Shown here one piece after another: positions 47,280-58,500 of a stretch of 64,000 nucleotides of DNA (position 1 is the first letter of the stretch; the number at the start of each line of letters is the position of its first letter). Where the stretch lies: contig JAUCBJ010008666.1 of NCBI GenBank assembly GCA_032718475.1, forward strand, positions 1 through 64,000. The letters run 5' to 3'. The position numbers and the translations under genes were made by a program. A model generated the notes under the pieces. The model did no database searches and had not been told where the DNA came from. It saw only the letters and a program-made list of their open reading frames with translations. Origin of the DNA: Nemertoderma westbladi. Lineage: Eukaryota > Xenacoelomorpha > Nemertodermatida > Nemertodermatidae.

Positions 47280-47998
47280 TTCACTCACTCCAATTCATTT
47301 TATTAATCAGTTTAAGCTGAAGTTTAAACTTGACATAAGTTGATGCCATATATGGGACAGGCTACTTCTTGGTGGGAACGGTGCGCCATCTACACTTCAA
47401 AAGTTTGCCGCTAGAGGGCGATATGTCTGAAAGTGAAAACCTTCTTTCATTTCGTTATTTGGAATCCATTCAAGCTGAAACTCACAGATATCCGTGCTAG
47501 ACCAACCATAGGTTGCATATAATAATGGGTTAAAGTTAAAGAAAAATTACAAAAAAATATAAAATATCAGGCGTAAGAATACTGTACTGTATATAATTGT
47601 ATCATATCCATATCCAATTTATTACTAAATTTGAGTACTGTGGGCGTAAACAAGATTATATTATATTATATTAATTTTATACGGATGAAATCGTAACAAA
47701 TTATTATATAAGCATTATTATCGATAAATTAATTTATTTAATTTCCTGATTAACAGATTAATTAAGCTAATTAAGTCATTCAGCAAAATGTCCACCAGCA
47801 ACAAAGATTGGTACTCTGTACGTACAGTATGGTAATTCGTACCCGAAAGTAGAGGACAGAGCCTTACAGTAGTGCGCAGCGCAGCCTTACAGTAGTGCGC
47901 AGCGTAGCCTTACAGTAATGTGTAGGAAATGCACCAAATGTAACGAATAATGTATAAAACATGATGGGGCGGGGAAAAGTTGTAGTTTCAGTTTAGAC
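47280..47998. other. 3' flank of the 814-residue protein gene
   Basis: AATAAA on the minus strand at 47738-47733 is a possible poly(A) signal. GTGCGCAGCG repeats occur at 47870-47905. CCGCTAGAGGGCGA at 47409 resembles a CTCF core motif. Confidence 0.35.
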
Positions 47999-47999
47999 A

Positions 48000-49592
48000 C
48001 TAACCGAACATATCGGATACAATGTCAGAAACATCACCAACCTCATCAACATCCTCATCTTTATTCTCTATCAAGGTGCCTACCGTTTCCAGAGTGTCTC
48101 TGAGTTTCTCCCGACTAACCTCGGAGCGTTTCGGCTTCGCTTCCGTTTTCCCGGGTAGTGGTTTCAGTTTGGACAGCCGTTCCGCGTCGAATGTGTTACT
48201 GAAACTCCACGGGGGGCGCGTTGGTTGTTCCCGACTGCCTCGGGACTTCGAGGCCAACTCCTTCTGTCGCTTCCGCCACTCCAACTGTGATTTAGTCAGC
48301 CGGAACGGCGGAGGCGCCGAGCCCACGGCGGCTCGTAGATTAGTTAAACTCTTCGATCGGGGTTCCTCCCGTAGAACCCGGGTTAGTTTACCCGGAGAAT
48401 CGTTGATCGATAAATCCCCAGATTCGTCGGAATCCGACAGATTCCCTCCCCGCCGCCGGTATTTATCTACGATTTCTTCGGCTTCTCTATCGAGACCAAC
48501 CTCTGTTCCGAGTTTATTCACAGATTTGTCTAAATAAGCACGACGATATGCTCTCTCGATTCGATTATAAATTTCGTCCATATCTCGCTTTATTTTTGAG
48601 GGCTCGGTATTATCTTTTACGCATTTGCGTTCCCTAATTTTATCGATGTAACTTGATTTACTTGTTGATGAGTCAGTCAATTCGCTGTCACTATTGTAAT
48701 TGTCTTCGTATTTCCTAGGCAGACTAGCAGAACGGAATTTACGAGACTTGTCGCCCTTTTTGAGATCGTATTTATTTTTATCTTCGGAATGTAAAAATCC
48801 CCCGTCGGCGTCATACAGATCACCGTAGTAACCGGAACGATTTGTAACGCCATCTAGAATCTTAAATCCATCGTAAATATTAGCGCGTGAGGACGAGTTC
48901 AAAGGATACCCGCGCGATGGCGCCCTGTAACTGCCACCTAGCGGAGCCACTGGAACTACTCTACCAGGTGGAGGGTATTTAGTGTTGGTATACTCCGCTA
49001 GGGGCGTAGTGTACGGCGTTACGAGTTTGTGATTGGTCGGGTATTTGGGCGGTTTCAACACCGACTCCATATTGATATCGCGGTAGCGATCCGCTAGCGA
49101 CGACTGGCCCAAAACCGAATCGGTCCAGCCGTTGTAGTTTATACCGTAACTAGGCAACGACGCCTCTCGGGCCTCATACTGATTATTATATCTGGAAGGG
49201 CGGATGTAAGGAGTGTCTCCTGAGCCGTATAATTCCTCATTAGGAATATCGTCTAAGACATTGAAGTCGTCTCTGAAATCCACTTTCCCTCGTTTAAAAC
49301 CCTTGAAATATTGTTTGTGATTTACTACCGAGGTGTCGTCGCTGGTCAGCTGATCCGAGTCGGAGAGACGAGCCCCCCTCCTTCCGGGGGAATATTCCGG
49401 GATCTCGAGACGAGCCCCCCTCCTTCCGGGGGAATATTCCGGGATCTCGTTCCGACAGAGCCGGCAGTGCAGCGCCATCTCGCGTTGGTTCCGCGGTTTC
49501 GTATCGGATTTGGGAGTGCATCTAGCCGACACTAGGGGGCTGTCGTCGCTTTCGATGTATTGAATACATTGCGGACAGACTTCAATATAAAC
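48000..49592 (-). CDS. 814-aa protein gene, exon 5 (last)
   Basis: Acceptor CTTTTATTTCAG with a strong pyrimidine tract, phase 0, 1593 bp to TAG. Residues 285-814 hold the CPQC and HCRLC pairs, a perfect 14-residue duplication (333-346 and 347-360), Tyr-rich spacers, a basic helical region and an acidic end (ENKDEDVDEVGDVSDIV). Frame upstream of 49592 is intronic. Confidence 0.9.
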   Translation of the reverse strand, partial: VYIEVCPQCIQYIESDDSPLVSARCTPKSDTKPRNQREMALHCRLCRNEIPEYSPGRRGARLEIPEYSPGRRGARLSDSDQLTSDDTSVVNHKQYFKGFKRGKVDFRDDFNVLDDIPNEELYGSGDTPYIRPSRYNNQYEAREASLPSYGINYNGWTDSVLGQSSLADRYRDINMESVLKPPKYPTNHKLVTPYTTPLAEYTNTKYPPPGRVVPVAPLGGSYRAPSRGYPLNSSSRANIYDGFKILDGVTNRSGYYGDLYDADGGFLHSEDKNKYDLKKGDKSRKFRSASLPRKYEDNYNSDSELTDSSTSKSSYIDKIRERKCVKDNTEPSKIKRDMDEIYNRIERAYRRAYLDKSVNKLGTEVGLDREAEEIVDKYRRRGGNLSDSDESGDLSINDSPGKLTRVLREEPRSKSLTNLRAAVGSAPPPFRLTKSQLEWRKRQKELASKSRGSREQPTRPPWSFSNTFDAERLSKLKPLPGKTEAKPKRSEVSREKLRDTLETVGTLIENKDEDVDEVGDVSDIVSDMFG

Positions 49593-52500
49593 CTGAAATA
49601 AAAGAAAAAATAGACTAATATTTATAAAAACATTCAATAAGTAGGACTTACTGTAATGCGGGAAAATAATATAAAAAAAAAGAAAATTGAAGATGTAAAT
49701 CACACAGGTACCGTTGTAAAGTCCGCCATAAGGGCAACATGTTGCGGTAAACCAACAACGCAGATAATGATTATCCATATTTTATGCTCATTTTGTTCTA
49801 CGCATGTCCTTAGATCATCATAATGATGATGGGGTGATGGTACCTCCTGCCAATGGAAATCCTGCCAAGTACCTAACTGATCTAGACTTTGCTGATGACT
49901 TAGGAGTACTCTCAGAATCACTAGAGGGAGCTTCTAGTGTTGGTCTTTTTGTTAACTCCAAGAAGAAATTTTGACAGTTAACTTCGCAAATCCTCAGGTA
50001 ATGTCTGATAGATTAGCATAAGCTCAAAGGATGGTATGTTTGATCATGTGGATGACTTTTGTTACCTGTGATCATGGATCCGTAAGGAAGAGTTCCAATA
50101 TTTCTCATTCTCAATAATAAAGTGGGAAAATTATAAATATTTACAATATATTATACGCAAAGGAATTTTATCAATTTTACTCCACTATAATTTTTACTCC
50201 GCTATAATTCACCAGTCCTTTTTAATCAATGTTCGGAAAATATCCAATTAAACTCCTTGAAAACGAGTAGACCTAAGTAATACCGAAGTTGCAAGGTTTC
50301 CAACTGCAACCATTTCTTCCCTTGACGGTCACCTAATATGAATACAGATTCAAATGAATTCCGATGGAATATGCTTAACGTTCTATTTGTTCATGTTGTT
50401 AGTCTTCATGTACACCATGTCCCGTAATATAGTGTCATTTTCTGATGACACGGAACCCCCCCCCCCCCAGATTTTTCTACAAATCTTTATCATATTGCTT
50501 GAAATTTGAAACACCACTAGTTCAACTCACCGTGGTTGTTACCGTCCACATGAAGACCTCCGGTGACATAAGGTCCCTTTTCTCGTGGCCAGGCTTTATC
50601 ATATTGCTTGAACTTTAAACACAACTAGTTCAACTCACCGTGGTTGTTACCATGAAGCCGGAATTTTCGATTTTGCCTTTAAATTTTTTTTATAAGCGTT
50701 TTAAAAAAGTGTCTTTTGCGAAATCGCACCCTCTGTATCGTAGCCATTCTTCACATTAGTCGTAATTTTTTCATATCAATAAAAAGCTTGCGTTGCAAGG
50801 ATTCCAAATATGTAACAATATCTGAATTTCGTTGAGAAACAGCTGAGATATAGGCGTTCAAAGATTGCAAGAATTATCGTTCGCTGAAGGTCATTTATTC
50901 TATTAAATAAATACACGATGTTCTGGAATATTTTGTTTAAGTATGAATAGCTACGCAATAGATATATTGGATAGGAATACCGCTGTTGTAGCGGCCAGGC
51001 TACTGTGCGGCTGACCGCGTTAAAATTTTGGTGCGGCGGGTTGAAATATTGCAGTATGGCGGTGTTTTATATTACGCGCACAATCGAGCATACTAGGGTT
51101 GAAAATGACTTGGGTGTGATTAAGTTCAGTTTTATTTATTATCAATTATTGTAGGGCGATAGTTCATTATTTTCAATAATTCGATAAAATATTATTATAT
51201 AATTTACAATTTACCGGTAATTAAATATAATTGTTTGAAAACTGCGTTAAACTGTTAAATAAGGGTATTATCAAAAGGTTGGGAAAAATTCGTCTGTTTT
51301 GGTAAAGTACAGAAAATGAAAAATAGGTGAACCGGTAATGGTAAAAGTAAAACAATAAATTAAGGTCTGAATAAGGGGCAAGGGGGAACTCGATTGAGCG
51401 GTGAAACACGCTGCCTAATAACCGACCAAAATTATCAGTGAAAAGGATCTCTTAATAAAGATTCTGAGCTTTTTTATAGTAATTTGTGCATTAAGGGGTT
51501 TCCCGATATATTACTCGATAATTAACGGTCAAAGTTCAAACACTGGCATCTGAATGATATTGATGAATTAATAATTTCGGGTATAGCCAATAGGATGGCT
51601 GGGGAGCCTATACATGGGGATAGCCCCACTGTGTCCACTGCTAAATCAGGGCAACGCATCATCTATATTGGATATAGTGAATGCTCATACTACGCTGAGT
51701 TGCATTCTAAGTACAGTGATTGGATCGGTCATTCAAAAAACCCCACAAAGAATGAATGAATGTAATAATACATGAGTTTGTTTGAAGGTAATCCAATCCA
51801 ATTAAGGCGGCCCTTCTGATGAAATGATAAATGATATTGAAGGTAGTCCAATCCCGTCAAGGTGGCCCTTCTGATGGAATGAAACGATATGCGGGATTGA
51901 ATGAATAACCAAACCAAGAACTGCACAATAAAATGGTTGTATGCGTGGTAAGGGCAGAATAATTGGCAATTGAATTCATTTTATCTATGTGAAACTGCCC
52001 ATGTACAAACTTCCTAGACACCGGGAGGGTGCCGAAAATTTCAGGTCTGTCGTCATTCTAATGCCTGGAAAAGGTGAGTGATCAAAATGGTAACGGAATA
52101 GCCCAAAATGCACAAAAATAACTATAAATAAATATCATTCTAGCATTTTGGAAGTTTGAGTTTGGCCGTCGGCGCAACGTGAATCGCTAATTGAGAGGGT
52201 TCTGAGAGGATTATTACTAAATACAGTATGTAAGTGGATGTTAAATGATTAAAGACAATAATAATTTAAAACAAAATACAGTATATGGCGTTATAATAAT
52301 AATAAAATAATTAAATATACGTACTGGAAAAAGGTTAATTACTGTCATAGGTAAAGGGTTCGATGGCAACATTATAGGGAAAATGGGCTTAAAGCCGCAA
52401 CACGCATAGTGGGCAAAGCCGCAACAAAAGGATAATGGGCTCTACCGCCGCAACAATGGTCACAACTACTACTGGTAGGTTACGAAACTGAAAGTAAATA

Positions 52501-55500
52501 AATAAGGGGGCCTAAATAAATAATAAATAGAAATACGATTAAATATTGGATGAGAGTGGATAAATAAAGAGGATAAATGGGACAGACGAATTTCATTGCA
52601 GCTAAATTTTTGATGTGCTGAGCGTTAGCCAACCAACCAACTTATAAAATAAATAACACATTCTAGAATTTTGTGTATTTATTAAATAGAATAAATGGCC
52701 TGCAGCGAACGATAATTCTTGCAATCTTTGAACGCCCATATCTCAGCTGTTTCTCAACGAAATTCAGATATTGTTACATATTTGGAATCCTTGCAACCTT
52801 GCAAGCCTTTTTAATGATATGAAAAAATTACGACTAATGTGAAGAACGGCTACGATACAGAGGGTGCGATTTCGCAGAAGACACTTTTTTAAAACGCTTA
52901 TAAAAAAAATTTAAAGGCAAAATCGAAAATTCCGGCTTCATGGGGTCATCGACGGTGAGTGGAACTAGTTGTGTTTCAAATTTCAAGCAATGTGATAAAG
53001 ATTTGATAAAAATCTGGGGGGGGGGGGGGGGGGGGTCCGTGTCATCTGAAAATGACACCATATTACGGGACATGGTGTATATATAAACACCGCACATTTA
53101 TAGCACTAATTGCTTGGTGATCTACACGAATTACCGGTAATCAGCGAAAATTGATTATATTCAAAGTAGATAAAAAGTTTTGATTGCTGAACCGTAAGAC
53201 TGCTAGCTAGTGCTGTACCTACCTGTGGAAAATGCTAGTGCTGTACCTACCTGGGGAGACTGCTAGTGCTGTACCTACCTGGGGAGACGGCTAGTGCTGT
53301 ACCTACCTGGGGAGACTGCTAGTGCTGTACCTACCTGTGGAGACTGCTAGTGCTGTACCTACCTGGGGAGACTGCTAGTGCTGTACCTACCCGGGGAGAC
53401 TGCTATTGCTGTACGTACCTACCTGGAGAGACTGCTATTGCTGTACCTACCTGTGGAGACTGCTAGTGCTGTACCTACCTGTGGAGACTGCTAGTGCTGT
53501 ACCTACCTGGGGAGACTGCTAGTGCTGTACCTACCTGTGGAGACTGCTAGTGCTGTACCTACCTGGGGAGACTGCTATTGCTGTACCTACCTATGGAGAC
53601 TGCTATTGCTGTACCTACTTGTGGAGACTGCTAGTGCTGTACCTACTTGTGGAGACTGCTAGTGCTGTACCTACCTGTGGAGACTGCTAGTGCTGTACCT
53701 ACTTGTGGAGACTGCTAGTGCTGTACCTACTTGTGGAGACTGCTAGTGCTGTACCTACCTGTGGAGACTGCTAGTGCTGTACCTACTTGTGGAGACTGCT
53801 AGTGCTGTACCTACCTGTGGAGACTGCTAGTGCTGTACCTACTTGTGGAGACTGCTAGTGCTGTACCTACCTGGGGAGACTGCCATTGCTGTACCTACCT
53901 GGGGAGACTGCTATTGCTGTACCTACCTGTGGAGACTGCTAGTGCTGTACCTACTTGTGGAGACTGCTAGTGCTGTACCTACCTGTGGAGACTGCTAGTG
54001 CTGTACCTACTTGTGGAGACTGCTAGTGCTGTACCTACCTGGGGAGACTGCCATTGCTGTACCTACCTGGGGAGACTGCTATTGCTGTACCTACCTGTGG
54101 AGACTGCTATTGCTGTACCTACTTGTGGAGACTGCTAGTGCTGTACCTACTTGTGGAGACTGCTAGTGCTGTACCTACCTGTGGAGACTGCTAGTGCTGT
54201 ACCTACCTGTGGAGACTGCTAGTGCTGTACCTACCTGTGGAGACTGCTAGTGCTGTACCTACCTGTGGAGACTGCTAGTGCTGTACCTACCTGTGGAGAC
54301 TGCTAGTGCTGTACCTACTTGTGGAGACTGCTAGTGCTGTACCTACCTGGGGAGACTGCCATTGCTGTACCTACCTGGGGAGACTGCTATTGCTGTACCT
54401 ACCTGTGGAGACTGCTATTGCTGTACCTACTTGTGGAGACTGCTAGTGCTGTACCTACCTGTGGAGACTGCTAGTGCTGTACCTACCTGTGGAGACTGCT
54501 AGTGCTGTACCTACTTGTGGAGACTGCTAGTGCTGTACCTACCTGTGGAGACTGCTAGTGCTGTACCTACCTGGGGAGACTGCTAGTGCTGTATCTACCT
54601 GTGGAGACTGCTAGTGCTGTACCTACCTGGGGAGACTGCTAGTGCTGTACCTACCTGTGGAGACTGCTAGTGCTGTACCTACCTGGGGAGACTGCTAGTG
54701 CTGTACCTACCTGTGGAGACTGCTAGTGCTGTACCTACCTGGGGAGACTGCTAGTGATGTACCTACCTGTGGAGACTGCTAGTGCTGTACCTACCTGGGG
54801 AGACTGCTAGTGCTGTACCTACCTGTGGAGACTGCTAGTGCTGTACCTACCTGGGGAGACTGCTAGTGCTGTACCTACCTGTGGAGACTGCTAGTGCTGT
54901 ACCTACCTGGGGAGACTGCTAGTGCTGTACCTACCTGTGGAGACTGCTAGTGCTGTACCTACCTGGGGAGACTGCTAGTGCTGTACCTACCTGGGGAGAC
55001 TGCCATTGCTGTACCTACCTGTGGAGACTGCTAGTGCTGTACCTACCTGTGGAGACTGCTAGTGCTGTACCTACCTGTGGAGACTGCTAGTGCTGTACCT
55101 ACCTGTGGAGACTGCTAGTGCTGTACCTACCTGGGGAGACTGTCATTGCTGTACCTACCTGTGGAGACTGCTAGTGCTGTACCTACCTGTGGAGACTGCT
55201 AGTGCTGTACCTACCTGTGGAGACTGCTAGTGCTGTACCTACCTGTGGAGACTGTTAGAGCTGTACCTACTTGTGGAGACTGCTAGTGCTGTACCTACCT
55301 GGGGAGACTGCTATTGCTGTACCTACCTGTGGAGACTGCTAGTGCTGTACCTACCTGTGGAGACTGCTAGTGCTGTACCTACCTGGGGAGACTGCTAGTG
55401 CTGTACCTACCTGTGGAGACTGCCATTGCTGTACCTACCTGTGGAGACTGCTAGTGCTGTACCTACCTGTGGAGACTGTTAGAGCTGTACCTACCTGGGG

Positions 55501-58500
55501 AGACTGCCATTGCTGTACCTACCTGTGGAGACTGCTAGTGATGTACCTACCTGTGGAGACTGCTAGTGCTGTACCTACCTGGGGAGACTGCTATTGCTGT
55601 ACCTACCTGTGGAGACTGCTAGTGCTGTACCTACCTGTGGAGACTGCTAGTGCTGTACCTACCTGTGGAGACTGCTAGTGCTGTACCTACCTGTGGAGAC
55701 TGCTAGTGCTGTACCTACCTGGGGAGACTGCTATTGCTGTACCTACCTGGGGAGACTGCTATTGCTGTACCTACCTGGGGAGACTGCTAGTGCTGTACCT
55801 ACCTGTGGAGACTGCTAGTGCTGTACCTACCTGTGGAGACTGCTAGTGCTGTACCTACCTGGGGAGACTGCTATTGCTGTACCTACCTGGGGAGACTGCT
55901 ATTGCTGTACCTACCTGTGGAGACTGCTAGTGATGTACCTACCTGTGGAGACTGCTAGTGCTGTACCTACCTGGGGAGACTGCTATTGCTGTACCTACCT
56001 GTGGAGACTGCTAGTGCTGTACCTACCTGTGGAGACTGCTAGTGCTGTACCTACCTGGGGAGACTGCTAGTGCTGTACCTACCTGGGGAGACTGCTATTG
56101 CTGTACCTACCTGGGGAGACTGCTAGTGCTGTACCTACCTGTGGAGACTGCTAGTGCTGTACCTACCTGTGGAGACTGCTAGTGCTGTACCTACCTGTGG
56201 AGACTGCTAGTGCTGTACCTACCTGTGGAGACTGCTAGTGCTGTACCTACCTGTGGAGACTGCTAGTGCTGTACCTACCTGTGGAGACTGCTAGTGCTGT
56301 ACCTACCTGTGGAGACTGCTAGTGCTGTACCTACCTGTGGAGACTGCTAGTGCTGTACCTACCTGGGGAGACTGCTAGTGCTGTACCTACCTGGGGAGAC
56401 TGGGAGTGCTGTACCTACCTGTGGAGACTGCTAGTGCTGTACCTACCTGTGGAGACTGCTAGTGCTGTCCCTACCTGGGGAGACTGCTAGTGCTGTACCT
56501 ACCTGTGGAGACTGCTAGTGCTGTACCTACCTGGAGAGACTGCTAGTGCTGTACCTACCTGGGGAGACTGGGAGTGCTGTACCTACCTGTGGAGACTGCT
56601 AGTGCTGTACCTACCTGGGGAGACTGCTATTGCTGTACCTACCTGGGGAGACTGCTATTGCTGTACCTACCTGTGGAGACTGCTAGTGCTGTACCTACCT
56701 GTGGAGACTGCTAGTGCTGTACCTACCTGTGGAGACTGCTAGTGCTGTACCTACCTGTGGAGACTGCTAGTGATGTACCTACCTGGGGAGACTGCTAGTG
56801 CTGTACCTACCTGGGGAGACTGCTATTGCTGTACCTACCTGGGGAGACTGCTAGTGCTGTACCTACCTGGGGAGACTGCTATTGCTGTACCTACCTGTGG
56901 AGACTGCTAGTGCTGTACCTACCTGTGGAGACTGCTAGTGCTGTACCTACCTGGGGAGACTGCTATTGCTGTACCTACCTGGGGAGACTGCTATTGCTGT
57001 ACCTACCTGTGGAGACTGCTAGTGCTGTACCTACCTGGGGAGACTGCTAGTGCTGTACCTACCTGGGGAGACTGGGAGTGCTGTACCTACCTGTGGAGAC
57101 TGCTAGTGCTGTACCTACCTGTGGAGACTGCTAGTGTTGTACCTACCTGGGGAGACTACTAGTGCTGTACCTACCTGTGGAGACTGCTAGTGCTTTGTGC
57201 TTTACCTACCTGGGGCTGGGAATTTGCACAAGTTTTCTTCGGATTCTCTGTCTCGCGGGGTTTTTTAATCTCTGCGGGCGCCGGTGGCGGTGTAATAGGT
57301 TTCCTGTAACGGAATAGTAGAAGACAATACAAATTAGTGTATTGTATTGACTTACAGTACTGAATCAACAAACTTTTAAACTATTATTAATATTAATTTT
57401 GTGTTAGAAACTCGCCCGCAGTAGTCTACTAGCCACTGTAAACAGTATTGCTAGGTTAGAGTTATGTGGCGAGCCAAGAAATGAGCGGAACCTCTTCATA
57501 CGAATTCAGTTTAGTCTAAAGGTCTTGTGCTTGTATGAACCGAACCTAGACAGCTGGTGCCAACCGCCGAGACACGCCAGCCGGTAATAAAAGGTATATG
57601 AATATAATATTATCGGCAGTACTGTATAAACAAACCAATAGTATTTAACCGCGACGACATTTCTATAAAATTACACTTTTACACTTTCAAAGAAAAAATA
57701 TTAAAGACAGCTTAAGACAGTAATAATAAAAAAGACAACTTGAAAAGTATTGCTATTCAAAAGTTTTCAATCTAGAACTTGCAATACTTGTATAATAATT
57801 TGGCTCGTCGTGATTTCAGAGGACTTGGAATTCCAAGATGAACAGCTGAACAGAAAAACAAACAGTTTCTGAACAGTTGAACTCTTGAACAGAATAATGA
57901 ACAGTTTCTAACGGTTGAACAGAATAATGAAAGTTTCTAGTAGTTGATGAGAATAACGATCAGTTTCTTAGTTGAAACCAAATTAACTAAATATTTCAGG
58001 GCTACTCACGGTGGGGCTGGGGGAGGAGTTGTTTCCCGTTGACGAGGTGGAGTTACTGGTCGAGGTGGGGTTGGTGGTAGGAGATCGGCTTGGACACCTA
58101 CCGTGTCCGTCCTGTGGACGTCTCCGACCTGGACACCAACCGTTTCCACAGAGACGTCGGGAGCCACGGGAATGGGGACCAAGAGAGTCTCCAACTCCGG
58201 CAGTGTCTGGGAGGAGGTTGTCACATCGGTTAGTAAACTGAAACCGAAAGAAGTTTGGCTGTCGGTATCCGTATCTTTGGTAGATCCGACAACAGGTTGA
58301 CGAGTTGGACCGTCGGTAGATCGTGGAAAGAAGGTCATTTTTGGGAAAACAGTCGGAGGTTTGGGAACTAATGGGAGAATATAGACATGGATTATAATAT
58401 AGACCAATACAGTACAGTAATATAACAAAGTATATAGCGAAGGTTCTACTCCTAACTACATCCTAAATAGATTGCTTTGTGGCCCCGTAACGCTGCAAAA

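Noticed and set aside
48022-48537. 171-codon plus-strand ORF
   Set aside because: Shadow of exon 5 of the minus-strand gene, which has splice and phase support.
53195-57200. CRISPR-like array
   Set aside because: The 28-bp units are directly adjacent with no unique spacers, and the setting is an animal intron.
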